Assembly (NCBI RefSeq): GCF_030127105.1
Contig: NZ_CP126161.1
Coordinates: 2,604,001-2,668,000, forward strand
Direction: 5' to 3'
DNA from: Haloarcula pelagica
GTDB taxonomy: Archaea > Halobacteriota > Halobacteria > Halobacteriales > Haloarculaceae
Length of the DNA: 64,000 nt
The stretch's first letter is position 1. Each line of letters starts with the position of its first letter. Positions 33,497-41,475 of the stretch are shown here, piece after piece. The notes below the pieces were generated by a model that worked only from the letters and a program-made list of their open reading frames with translations, had not been told where the DNA came from and made no database searches. Both the position numbers and the translations under genes were made by a program.

Positions 33497-34098
33497 GCGT
33501 GGCCGCGCAGTTCGCGACGCCCACGGGCGAGGCCGCGAGTACGACCGGGAGCGCAGGCGGGCTCGTGCTCCTGGCGGTCGTGGCCGCACTCGCACTCGCC
33601 GCGCTCGATACGCTCACCGGCATCGACGTGCTGGGCTGGCTGCCGTCGCTGGGCGGGTCGCTGGGCTCGTCCGGCGCCGCCAGCGACTCGGACAGTGGGA
33701 TCATCGGTTCGACGCTGGCCTTCGCGACCTCGACGCCGATGCTCCTGCTGGCCGGCGTCGCGACACTGCTGGTCCTCATCCTCTCGGGCGCGTTCGACCT
33801 GGCAGAGGGGACGGGCCTCCAGTTAGTCGTCGCGCTGGAGTTGATCGCGACGTTCCTCGTGCTCCGGGCGCTCGGCGAGTATCGGTTCCGCTTGTTCGCG
33901 CTGACGGCCGGCGCGACCGTCGTGATCTCACTCTCGGCACTGGGCGAGCCGGTCATCGGGACGATCGTCAACTCGAATGTCGGGCCGATCGTCGCCGTCG
34001 GCACGATCGCACTGCTGTGGCGGCTGCTGGGTGGCGACGGAGGCGGCCCACAGCGGATCGTCGTCCGTGGTCAGGTCGAGGACGGTGATGGCCAGTGA
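33493..34098 (+). CDS. Multi-span membrane protein of the structural operon
   Basis: GTG at 33493 gives 201 residues; the earlier ATG in the frame would add an Arg-rich leader that overlaps the preceding frame. Hydrophobic segments lie near 18-45, 75-100, 110-128, 132-152 and 160-180, followed by a charged tail. Stop overlaps the next start (GTGA). Function unknown. Confidence 0.6.
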   Translation: MSVAAQFATPTGEAASTTGSAGGLVLLAVVAALALAALDTLTGIDVLGWLPSLGGSLGSSGAASDSDSGIIGSTLAFATSTPMLLLAGVATLLVLILSGAFDLAEGTGLQLVVALELIATFLVLRALGEYRFRLFALTAGATVVISLSALGEPVIGTIVNSNVGPIVAVGTIALLWRLLGGDGGGPQRIVVRGQVEDGDGQ

Positions 34099-34382
34099 TC
34101 GCGCTCGTGCTCGGCGATGCGCTGAAAGCCATCGGCTTGCCGGGCTCGATCGCCGTGTTCGCGTCGGGCCTGGTCGCGCTGTATCACGGTCGGTCGATCA
34201 TGGCCTTCCTGGGCACGATCGGGTTCGCCGCCAAGGTCGGCGGCGTGATCGGCGTGCTCCTGTTCGCGGCGTTCCTGGGCCTGATCCCGGGTGTCACGTT
34301 GGACGTGTCGCTGACGACGCTGACCGACCTCCTCGGTGCGCTCGTCGACGTGGCGACCGCGATCGCGGAGGTGGCACTGTGA
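34095..34382 (+). CDS. Small membrane protein of the structural operon
   Basis: A 95-residue, almost wholly hydrophobic protein with about three helices, starting with GTG by overlap with the previous stop. It has no cysteines. Likely part of the membrane assembly. Confidence 0.6.
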   Translation: MIALVLGDALKAIGLPGSIAVFASGLVALYHGRSIMAFLGTIGFAAKVGGVIGVLLFAAFLGLIPGVTLDVSLTTLTDLLGALVDVATAIAEVAL

Positions 34383-34483
34383 GTCAAGCGAAGTCACTCG
34401 TCGCCTGCCAGCGGTGTGCGGCGGCCGACGACGAGTGTCGGTTTTGCCCGGCCTGTGGGCGCGACAGGCGGAGGTTCCGATGA
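34379..34483 (+). CDS. 34-residue zinc-ribbon peptide
   Basis: GTG at 34379 and overlap of 4 bases at both ends define a 34-residue protein: C-Q-R-C, then C-R-F-C-P-A-C and an Arg-rich end (GRDRRRFR). Five cysteines in 20 residues can bind one zinc, and the basic tail suggests nucleic-acid contact. It is too short for most gene callers. Confidence 0.6.
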   Translation: MSQAKSLVACQRCAAADDECRFCPACGRDRRRFR

Positions 34484-34917
34484 CAGACACTGAGCGACTG
34501 CCCTACCTGGGCATGGCTGCGAGGCATCGTTTCCGACTGAGTACGTTGCACCGGCTGTTCGTGATCGCTGTCGTCGTCTTCTACGGCGTCGGCGACACGG
34601 CGACGACGATCGCCGTCCTCACCAGCGGCGGTGTCGAAGCCTCGGCGGTCGCGACGGCGGCACTCGACGAGGTCGGCCTGCTGGGTCTGGTCGGGCTCAA
34701 ACTGCTGGCGCTGTCGTTCGTTGGGGTCGCGTGGCTGTTCCTCGATCGTGTCGGCGACCGGCTCCGGATCGACGCCCAGCCATTCCAGCTCGGGATGCTT
34801 GCGATCCTGGTTGTCAGGGGGGCGTGGCTCGCCGCTTGGAATCTCGCTGTCCTGGCCGAGTTGCACGATGTCGTCGGTGCGACAGGCATGGTGCCGTACC
34901 CGGGGGTGGTGGCGTGA
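34480..34917 (+). CDS. Four-span membrane protein of the structural operon
   Basis: ATG at 34480 overlaps the zinc peptide stop. The 145-residue protein has four hydrophobic helices (about 22-46, 58-88, 74-96 and 104-130) and a basic start. It precedes the large surface protein, whose GTG overlaps its stop. Function unknown. Confidence 0.62.
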   Translation: MTDTERLPYLGMAARHRFRLSTLHRLFVIAVVVFYGVGDTATTIAVLTSGGVEASAVATAALDEVGLLGLVGLKLLALSFVGVAWLFLDRVGDRLRIDAQPFQLGMLAILVVRGAWLAAWNLAVLAELHDVVGATGMVPYPGVVA

Positions 34918-37109
34918 AACGCACCACTGCTATCGCGTTGTCGCTGGTGGTCGTCCTGGCCGCCTTCCCATCGGCGGTGATGGCTGCCCCACCGTCTGAC
35001 CCATCCAGTAGCGATTTTGCCAACTGGGAGGATTACGAAGACGGGAACAATCCACATTCATTCGGTTCAGTGATTGACAAAGGCTACTTCGGTAGCAAAT
35101 CATTGGAGGCCGACGGGACAATAAACTACAACATTGACGCTTCTCAGAGAACAAAATCAGTGTATGGGACGTTCAAGCACGACTACTTCAAATTCGAGAT
35201 TGCCCAGGATGATAATAACAAACTGGTCTCAATTTCGTTCAAGGGGCCTACCCAAAACAGCTACAAGATGGGGAAGCGGTTTGATGGAAACTTCCAGACA
35301 GTAGCGGACACTGGATGGGACCCAACTAAATGGACGATGTTCTACGCCGAAATCCATCCAGATAATACAATCGATATATGGATATTCTATCCGTCTGATG
35401 GGATGCCAAGTTCGCCGACGTATAGCTACAGCTACCCATCCGACATCTCAAAGGATAACTTGAATGTGTTAGTGTATCCCCAAAGTGGCGCGTATCTTGA
35501 CGAATATGGTGTAGGGCAAGACTATTCCACGCTCTCCGGCACCGTCACCGACGGCTCGGGCAACGTCGTCGGCGCGGCCAACGTCACGGTCACGAACAGC
35601 ACGGGCGCCACGATCGCCACGACAACGACCGATGCGGGCGGCGACTATAGTGTCACCGTCAGCGACGGCATCGACGCCACGGTCAGCGTCTCGAAAAGCG
35701 GCTACAAGACCGCCAGCGACACGACGGCGGTCTCGGGCGCCACCACACTCGATATTACGCTACCCCAGTCCGACCAGACGAAATTCGTGCTGGACGACCA
35801 GACACAGCGCGGCCTGTTCCCAGCGACACAGACCACACTCGTCGTCGAGAAGCGATCGAACCTCCGGCCACCATTCACGTACAAAACCGTCTCCAGCAAG
35901 ACCTTCGGGAGCGACGAGGAAGTCACCACGAACCTGAAACTCGGCGCGAAGTACCGCGTCGCCGTCAACGCACCGGGTTCGTCACTGTCCTGGCGCGGCT
36001 GGCAGTACACGACCAACACCCCGGACGTGATCCAGATCACACCAACCGGGCCGTCGAAGTACATCACGAACCAGACCCAGCCGACACCGACGGCCACGGG
36101 CTCGACACCAACACTGTCAGACCCAGGAACGCCGACGCCGGCCGATGGCGGCTACATCACGCCCGACCCGACCCCGACGCCGGCGCCGATCACGCCGGCC
36201 CCCACACCCACACCGTCGGACCCGATCATCGGCCCGATCGTGCCCGACCCACAGCCAACGCCGACGGTCGAACCGACGCCCACGCCTGGTGACGGCGGGT
36301 TCGTGACGCCGGAGCCGATCACGCCCCGGCCAACGCCGACCCAGGCGCCGATCGAGGCGCCACCGAACGCGACGGCCACGCCGACACCGGTGACGACCCG
36401 GGACTACCCCTACGAGGAGGGCTACGCGTGGGCAACGCGGCGGTGTACGATGCCCGACGGCTCGCCCGGCCTCTACGTCGAGTACTACGACAGCGACAAA
36501 GAGACGACGCGGATCACCGCCGACCCGCAACTGACCGGCAACGATGGCGTCACCCGGGAGGTGACGATCGACAAGACGTTCGTCGAGCCGATCGGCTACT
36601 GGTCGAGCTGCATCGCGGCCGAGGAGTTCCCACCGATCGATGACGAGCCCGAGCCAGACCCGACGCCGACGCTGGCGCCGGGCGCGACGCCAACGCCGAC
36701 GGACGACAGTGGGTTCTTCGATCCGGACCCGTCGACGCCGACGGAGGGCGACGAGTTCACCACGGCAACGCCGATCGACAGCGGCGACATCTGTGACGCA
36801 GCGTCGGTCCAGTTCCGCGCCTACAACAGCTCCGGTGGGACGGTCGCCAACGGCACCCAGGACTGTCGGAGCGACCTGCCACCGGCGGATTCGGGCTGGA
36901 ACACGACTGATCCGACGACACCGACCAACGGCTCGAACGCGATCGGCGGTGGTGCTGGTGGTGGCGCTATCATCGGCGACGACGCTGGTTCGGGAGCCTC
37001 GCCACTCCTGATCGGCGTGCCGGCCGTCGGCGCGATCGGCCTGGCGCTGTACCGGCGCTACCAGGGCGGCGGTGGCGCTGGTGGGGCCGGCAGCGCTGGC
37101 GGTCCGTAG
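34914..37109 (+). CDS. Mosaic surface protein with A/T-rich N-terminal domain (candidate receptor-binding or adhesion protein)
   Basis: GTG at 34914 gives 731 residues. In order: Sec signal peptide (1-26); an N-terminal domain (about 27-200) of ConA/LamG-like beta character encoded by A/T-rich DNA (35000-35530); a carboxypeptidase-regulatory-like domain (about 202-285, LSGTVTDGSGNVVGAANVTV); another beta domain; a TP-rich stalk (about 385-490); a Cys-containing domain (about 495-600, conserved-looking); a short TP linker; then a Gly-rich hinge, one membrane helix and a Gly tail (about 660-731). The composition jump implies that the tip domain was swapped in by recombination, as in phage fibres. 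Confidence 0.75.
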   Translation: MKRTTAIALSLVVVLAAFPSAVMAAPPSDPSSSDFANWEDYEDGNNPHSFGSVIDKGYFGSKSLEADGTINYNIDASQRTKSVYGTFKHDYFKFEIAQDDNNKLVSISFKGPTQNSYKMGKRFDGNFQTVADTGWDPTKWTMFYAEIHPDNTIDIWIFYPSDGMPSSPTYSYSYPSDISKDNLNVLVYPQSGAYLDEYGVGQDYSTLSGTVTDGSGNVVGAANVTVTNSTGATIATTTTDAGGDYSVTVSDGIDATVSVSKSGYKTASDTTAVSGATTLDITLPQSDQTKFVLDDQTQRGLFPATQTTLVVEKRSNLRPPFTYKTVSSKTFGSDEEVTTNLKLGAKYRVAVNAPGSSLSWRGWQYTTNTPDVIQITPTGPSKYITNQTQPTPTATGSTPTLSDPGTPTPADGGYITPDPTPTPAPITPAPTPTPSDPIIGPIVPDPQPTPTVEPTPTPGDGGFVTPEPITPRPTPTQAPIEAPPNATATPTPVTTRDYPYEEGYAWATRRCTMPDGSPGLYVEYYDSDKETTRITADPQLTGNDGVTREVTIDKTFVEPIGYWSSCIAAEEFPPIDDEPEPDPTPTLAPGATPTPTDDSGFFDPDPSTPTEGDEFTTATPIDSGDICDAASVQFRAYNSSGGTVANGTQDCRSDLPPADSGWNTTDPTTPTNGSNAIGGGAGGGAIIGDDAGSGASPLLIGVPAVGAIGLALYRRYQGGGGAGGAGSAGGP

Positions 37110-37111
37110 CG

Positions 37112-37501
37112 ATGGCCGATCCCTCGTTCGGCCTCGTGGCAGGCCTCACGACGCTGCTCGTGTTCCAGCTCCCACAGCTCAGGCGCGTCGTCACGGACGT
37201 ACTGGCGGACGACCCTGAGACGGAGCCGACGCCGATCGATCAGGCCCACCACGCGTTCGTCGAGGGCGAGATCGGCGTCGAGGAGCTGGAGCGACGGCTG
37301 GCCGTCTTGGTCGACGATCGAGCGCGGACGATCCGGGAGATGGCCGACGACGCCGACGGCATCGGCGAGGCGTTGTCACGCGACCTCGCCCGTGAGTTCG
37401 ACACTGTGAGCGAGTTGCGAGGGGCCGACGCGGCGGACTTCGAGCGGATCGACGGGATCGGAGAGAAACGAGCCAAGCGGTTGGTCGAGACGCTGGAGTA
37501 A
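37112..37501 (+). CDS. Membrane-anchored helix-hairpin-helix protein
   Basis: A 129-residue protein: an N-terminal hydrophobic segment (GLVAGLTTLLVFQL), an SHOCT-like stretch (IDQAHHAFVEGEIGVEELERRL, about 43-65) and a C-terminal helix-hairpin-helix (LRGADAADFERIDGIGEKRAKRLVETLE), which typically binds DNA without sequence preference. It is the last gene of the + structural operon. It could attach the element's DNA to the membrane during packaging; that is inference. Confidence 0.72.
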   Translation: MADPSFGLVAGLTTLLVFQLPQLRRVVTDVLADDPETEPTPIDQAHHAFVEGEIGVEELERRLAVLVDDRARTIREMADDADGIGEALSRDLAREFDTVSELRGADAADFERIDGIGEKRAKRLVETLE

Positions 37502-37572
37502 TCTTTTCGTTTCTCCTGGCCAGGTGTCCACGGCGGTGCGGTCGCGGGAGTATTGCGGTTTTGCGGTGCGGT
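37502..37572 (+). terminator. T-rich end of the structural operon
   Basis: ATCTTTTCGTTTCTCC directly follows the last stop (37501), and the palindrome CCTGGCCAGG (37516-37525) lies just beyond. Together they are a plausible terminator for the + operon. Confidence 0.4.
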
Positions 37573-37760
37573 CCCCAGGCCGAGCGCCAGCGAGGGCCTG
37601 GGGGTATTTGGATTGTGTGGCCTTTGCCACACTGCCTAAGGGGGCCTTGCCCAGCCACGGGGAACCGAGCCAGCCGACACCCCAGCCTGGACGCGAGAAC
37701 CGATCGACCACGCCGTTTGTTACACGGCGACACGGACTGGAACGCGATTGGTATATAAAA
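37573..37760 (-). ncRNA. Hairpin-rich region behind a strong TATA box (candidate small RNA or replication site)
   Basis: No gene fits this stretch. It holds CCCCAGGCC-N13-GGCCTGGGG (37573-37603), GTGTGGC-CTTT-GCCACAC (37615-37632) and CGCCGT-N7-ACGGCG (37711-37729). Next to them, TATATAAAA (37752-37760), which reads TTTTATATA on the minus strand, is the best TATA match in the element. Placed for leftward transcription, it would start an RNA near 37727, at the edge of the third hairpin. The same features could be a single-strand or double-strand origin. Strand choice is tentative. Confidence 0.45.
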
Positions 37761-37802
37761 GAACCCGACCGACGAACAGTGTTGCCACTCTGCCGGAGCC
37801 GT

Positions 37803-39458
37803 CTACCAAATGGGTCGATCTCGGTTGTGCCGACCGAGCAACCGACGGTTCACGACGATCCGCTCGTCGTTGTGCGTAGTGCCGTCGGGCTCGGTCCAGG
37901 TGATCTCGGCGTCCTCGAACTCACGGGTCAGCATGGCCGACGCCTCGGCGGCCTCGATCCCCGAGCGGACGATCTTCAACATCTCCTGGAGGCTGACGGG
38001 ACGAGACAGTTCCATCTCCAGACCGTTCGTGGCGTCCTGCACGGTGATCCCGTGGCGGTTCAGCCACCGTTCCAGGGCCGATGGCTCGCCGTCGTCGCCA
38101 CGCGACAGCGGCGTCGCCCGATCGGCGACACTCCGCAACGACTCGACGGCGGCGTCTTTCGTCGAGCCGAACCAGTCGGCGACTTTTTCGATCTGATCGC
38201 GGACGACACCGTCACGAAACCTAATCTCGCCGCCGTCGACGGCGAGAATATCGTCGAACTGCTCGACGGCCCGGTAGACCGTCGACGTGGAGCGACCGGC
38301 GTCCTCGGCCAGTTCGTCGTAGGGTCGCGAGCCGCCGTCGGTCATGGCTTCGAGCACGTCCCACTCGGCGGCCGTCGTCTCCGGACTCATCAACTGGTCT
38401 TTCGCGTCGGCACGCTCCTGTTCTTCGAGGTCGGGCATCGGGTTCGGATGCACCTCGTAACTGCGATCGCCGGCCTCGACGTCGAAGTACGGATCGCTGA
38501 CCCACGTCTCGGTGGTCGGCGAAAAGTCCACACCAGCCCAGTTCAGCGCGTTCACGATCGTCTGGCCCAACTCCTGGACGGCACTGTCGTAGCCGTCCCA
38601 CCGAAGCGAGTCGTCGCCGTTGGGATAGTAGCCTTTCCAGTACTGACACTCGATTTTGTGGTGGTACAGCGGGTCGTCCTCACCGTCGGACCGAACCCAC
38701 TCAGGCTGGTAGCACTTCAACCGCTTCGCCAGCCCTTGCCCGTCGATCAGCCGCGCCCAGTTGGCCGGACTGAGCGACACAGCCTCGTAGTGGCCGACGA
38801 TCTCCTCGTGGTCCCACTTGTACTCGCCCCGACCGCGGCCGTTGCTGAACTGCGCGATGTGTTCGAGTACGCCGCCCTTCCCGGCGACCTTGCCGGTCGC
38901 GACCGCGCGACGGATGCGGCCGTACACCTCCAGGCCGTAGATCGACGACCACTCGTGCGGGGCCTGGAAGTACTCGGCGTTGATGCCCAGGTGATCGGCC
39001 AGCGCCTGGAGCAACCCCAGAATCTCCCGCTGGTCGAGGTTCGTCGCTTCGACCTGGACACGGATCGACTCGGGGCACTGCGTGGGCATCCCCTGGATCA
39101 TGTCGCCAGTCTCGACGTGGCGAGCTTCGGGAAAGCCCGGCCGGAACGTAAAGTCGGCGCCACGTTCGTCGTGCTCGTCGTCGTCGGCGTACACACCGAG
39201 CTTGTATTCGTTCAGGCCACCGTCGAACCCGAAGAACTCGCTGTCGGCGGCGATCTGCCCTTCCCAGTGAACCGAGTTCTCGATGCCCCACTGCCGATCG
39301 TCGAAGGCGAACGTCTCCTCACGCTCGTCGAGGTCGGGTTCGTACTGCCCGACGACTGCGTGATACGGAGAGAGGTCGTCGTCATCGAACAGCAGGTTCG
39401 CGGCCACGCGATGGGGCCGCAGGGCGACCACGTCATCGATCGTCGAGGACAGCGTCAT
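37803..39458 (-). CDS. Large hypothetical protein with central winged helix
   Basis: A 551-residue protein with two parts. Residues 1-360 form a large unrecognised domain rich in W, Y, H and D. At about 370-440, AEWDVLEAMTDGGSRPYDELAEDAGRSTSTVYRAVEQF-type sequence forms a winged helix; the MTDGG inside it matches the element-wide motif. The C-terminus is helical. Similar long proteins are frequent on haloarchaeal plasmids and proviruses. A replication or partition role is possible but not shown. It is the last gene of the minus-strand operon 43937-37803. Confidence 0.65.
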   Translation of the reverse strand: MTLSSTIDDVVALRPHRVAANLLFDDDDLSPYHAVVGQYEPDLDEREETFAFDDRQWGIENSVHWEGQIAADSEFFGFDGGLNEYKLGVYADDDEHDERGADFTFRPGFPEARHVETGDMIQGMPTQCPESIRVQVEATNLDQREILGLLQALADHLGINAEYFQAPHEWSSIYGLEVYGRIRRAVATGKVAGKGGVLEHIAQFSNGRGRGEYKWDHEEIVGHYEAVSLSPANWARLIDGQGLAKRLKCYQPEWVRSDGEDDPLYHHKIECQYWKGYYPNGDDSLRWDGYDSAVQELGQTIVNALNWAGVDFSPTTETWVSDPYFDVEAGDRSYEVHPNPMPDLEEQERADAKDQLMSPETTAAEWDVLEAMTDGGSRPYDELAEDAGRSTSTVYRAVEQFDDILAVDGGEIRFRDGVVRDQIEKVADWFGSTKDAAVESLRSVADRATPLSRGDDGEPSALERWLNRHGITVQDATNGLEMELSRPVSLQEMLKIVRSGIEAAEASAMLTREFEDAEITWTEPDGTTHNDERIVVNRRLLGRHNRDRPIW

Positions 39459-39985
39459 TCGGGCTCACCCCCGTCGGTCGCGAACTGACCGATCGTCGCT
39501 GCCTCGGTCTGCGTGCTCGTTTCGTCGACATCGACACCGTCGGGACTGTACCCCTCGGCGAGCCGCCCAGCGGCGCCTGCGTCGCGCTCGCGAAGGTCGG
39601 CGGCAGACACACCGCCGTCCGCACCACAGCAGTCACACGGCCGGCGTGGCCCCTCGGGAAGTCGCTCGGGCCGTTCGCCGTGCAACTCTAGCCACGCCTC
39701 GCGCTGTTCGAGCCGGTGGATGATCTTCGCTCGCGGCTCCTCCAGCGGGTTTCGTGGGTTGTCGTCCGCCTGTGGGTTCGCCAGCCGGCGTTCGCACGCT
39801 TTCCAGGCACGGACGCGCTCGATGGAGTCCATGCCGTCGATCAGCGTCAGGACGATCCGGCGCCGATCGGCGTCGGTGATGAGTTCCCGATCGAGCCAGC
39901 GGGCGGGATCTTCGCCGATACGCTCGCGGGTGGTGGGACAGCGCAGCCGCTCGTCGCGGTCGCCGGCCTGCTGTTCGGAGGGCAT
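39455..39985 (-). CDS. Zinc-site hypothetical protein
   Basis: A 176-residue helical, Arg/Glu-rich protein with C-D-C-C-G-A near residue 115 and an ATDGGEPE end. The end is encoded by GGGGGTGAG, which doubles as the Shine-Dalgarno of the next gene. The start at 39985 lies in an 18-bp junction also found in front of two neighbouring genes. Overlaps the next gene by 4 bases. Function unknown. Confidence 0.62.
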   Translation of the reverse strand: MPSEQQAGDRDERLRCPTTRERIGEDPARWLDRELITDADRRRIVLTLIDGMDSIERVRAWKACERRLANPQADDNPRNPLEEPRAKIIHRLEQREAWLELHGERPERLPEGPRRPCDCCGADGGVSAADLRERDAGAAGRLAEGYSPDGVDVDETSTQTEAATIGQFATDGGEPE

Positions 39986-40624
39986 CTACCGCTCACCTCC
40001 GCCGTCGGCAGCGAAGTGCTCGATATCGGCCTGCCCAGGCGGGTGGTAGTTGTCGATTTGCTCGCGGAGCCAGCCCTGTTGATCGCCGATCCCGCCGAGG
40101 TCGTCCCGGCGGAACGGGTAGGCGACGTGTCGGTGCCGATCGAGTTCGTCCTCGATGTGCCGGTGACCGACGTAGTCCTCGCCGGCAAGCACGACGTAGT
40201 GCGTGTACGGGATCTTCAGCGAGGTCCAGACGGAGAGCGATTGCGCGGTCTCGACAGCCCACACGCCGGCTTCGTAGTCGCCGATGTAGCTGTCTGACTG
40301 CGGATTCAGCGAGGCATCGTAGTGCTCGATCTCCGTCTCGGGATCGAGCAGACCGTGTTTCGCCGAGAGGATCTGCCACTCGTCACAGCACTCCTCGGCG
40401 TACTCCCGTTTCAGCGAGAAGTACGGCGAGGTGTAGAGGTCCTTTGCGGGAACGGTCTCGCCATCGTCGAGATCCTGTTTCGCAGACCCACAGCCGACGA
40501 GTGCGATCCGAGGCGTCGCGACACAATCCTGGCAGTACTGGCCGTCCTCGCGGGAAAACGCACTCTCGATACCGCCCTCGGGTGGGAGCCGACTGTCACA
40601 GTCGAGACAGCGGTCGGCGGCCAT
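39986..40624 (-). CDS. DUF6884-like protein with N-terminal zinc ribbon
   Basis: A 212-residue protein. A C-L-D-C and C-Q-D-C ribbon (about 6-35) precedes a domain with RIALVGCGSAKQ, AKDLYTSPYFSLKREYAE and ILSAKHGLLDPETEIEHYD. I recognise this series as the DUF6884-type family found widely in phages and plasmids; its biochemical role is not settled as far as I know. The C-terminus AADGGGER is coded by the Shine-Dalgarno of the next gene. Confidence 0.72.
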   Translation of the reverse strand: MAADRCLDCDSRLPPEGGIESAFSREDGQYCQDCVATPRIALVGCGSAKQDLDDGETVPAKDLYTSPYFSLKREYAEECCDEWQILSAKHGLLDPETEIEHYDASLNPQSDSYIGDYEAGVWAVETAQSLSVWTSLKIPYTHYVVLAGEDYVGHRHIEDELDRHRHVAYPFRRDDLGGIGDQQGWLREQIDNYHPPGQADIEHFAADGGGER

Positions 40625-40840
40625 CTACCGCTCACCTCCTTCGGACAGCGTCCGCGCCCACACGTCCTCGTCGTACCACAGACACTCGGGGCAGTCCATC
40701 CACGTCGCGATGGGGTGCCCGCAACTCGGACAGTCGTAGTAGTGGCGCGTCACCTCGCCCTCGATCGCGTCCTGGTGGGTTTCCGCACCGTCGTAGTCGA
40801 GCGTGTCGACGCAGACGGCCGGGCGGCGAATCTCGCTCAT
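40625..40840 (-). CDS. Small zinc-ribbon protein
   Basis: A 71-residue protein with C-P-S-C and C-P-E-C pairs separated by 12 residues (about 37-54), a compact zinc ribbon. The C-terminus LSEGGER is part of the repeated junction (Shine-Dalgarno, stop, start). Function unknown; nucleic-acid binding likely. Confidence 0.62.
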   Translation of the reverse strand: MSEIRRPAVCVDTLDYDGAETHQDAIEGEVTRHYYDCPSCGHPIATWMDCPECLWYDEDVWARTLSEGGER

Positions 40841-41140
40841 CTACCGCTCACCTCCCGCGAACGCCGCCAGCGAAGCCTGCTGATCGTCGCCCTCAGGCTC
40901 CTCGGCCGTGCTGCCGTCCCAGGAGAACTTGAGGAACGCGTCACAGTCCCACGTCGGACAGTTCCGGAACGTCGGCGTGTACTGGCGCGGCGTCGAGGTG
41001 AGGATGATATTCTCGAACGCCTCGCCACACTCGGGACACGCGACCTCGACGCGCTCGTTGAACGGCACGTCGATCGTGGCGTCGGCGCGTTCCTCGCGAC
41101 GCTGGCGGGTCTTCCGAGCGTTGTCGGTCGCGATCGTCAC
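40841..41140 (-). CDS. Small zinc-ribbon protein
   Basis: GTG at 41140 gives 99 residues with C-P-E-C (about 35) and C-P-T-W-D-C (about 60), one probable zinc site. The basic start is helical (TDNARKTRQRREERAD) and the end AFAGGER again comes from the repeated junction. Overlaps the preceding gene's stop by 4 bases. Confidence 0.62.
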   Translation of the reverse strand: MTIATDNARKTRQRREERADATIDVPFNERVEVACPECGEAFENIILTSTPRQYTPTFRNCPTWDCDAFLKFSWDGSTAEEPEGDDQQASLAAFAGGER

Positions 41141-41475
41141 GCCGACTCACCCCCGTCGCCGTCGGTACAGTCACACGGCTCGGGTTCGCCGTGCTCCTGG
41201 TACTGGTCCGAGCGGTTCGAGATGCCGCGCTCGCGACCACACTCGGTACAGCGATACCGCTCGTCGTGCGCCCAGCGGTTTCCGAGGTGTTTCCAGGTCG
41301 AGCCACCGTCGGTGACGAGCGTCGTCTGTTCGGGACCGGTGTCGACCGGACCACGCCACAACTCGTCGGCAGGATGCAGCGCTGGCAGGCGACCTCGCGT
41401 GTCCTCACAGGCGATCGCGAGCCCGGTCGAGAGGCCGCCCGCGCCACAGAACAGGTCGACGGCGCGGATGGTCAT
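41137..41475 (-). CDS. Zinc-ribbon protein fused to the N-terminal remnant of a cytosine-C5 DNA methyltransferase
   Basis: A 112-residue protein. Residues 1-24 (VDLFCGAGGLSTGL) are an exact-looking C5-methyltransferase motif I (SAM binding). The catalytic PC, ENV, target-recognition and C-terminal motifs are all absent. After about 20 unrelated residues come EQTTLVTDGG and a zinc ribbon (C-T-E-C and C-D-C). It cannot methylate DNA. A full methyltransferase gene seems to have been cut down and joined to a zinc module. Confidence 0.72.
   Translation of the reverse strand: MTIRAVDLFCGAGGLSTGLAIACEDTRGRLPALHPADELWRGPVDTGPEQTTLVTDGGSTWKHLGNRWAHDERYRCTECGRERGISNRSDQYQEHGEPEPCDCTDGDGGESA

Larger units (their letters stand above)
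39983..40855. repeat. Three identical 18-bp gene junctions (Shine-Dalgarno, stop, start)
   Basis: CATCTACCGCTCACCTCC occurs at 39983-40000, 40622-40639 and 40838-40855. On the minus strand each reads GGAGGTGA, a stop (TAG) and an ATG, so each copy ends one gene with G-G-E-R and starts the next. The identity stops at the ends of the 18 bases. Confidence 0.85.

Noticed and set aside
37191-37733. 180-codon minus-strand frame starting right after the TATA box at 37752-37760
   Set aside because: The spacing would suit a leaderless gene, but the product is low-complexity and mostly antisense to the helix-hairpin-helix gene; the hairpins point to an RNA instead.
41404-41475. Functional DNA methyltransferase
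   Set aside because: Only motif I is present; the catalytic and target-recognition parts are missing.
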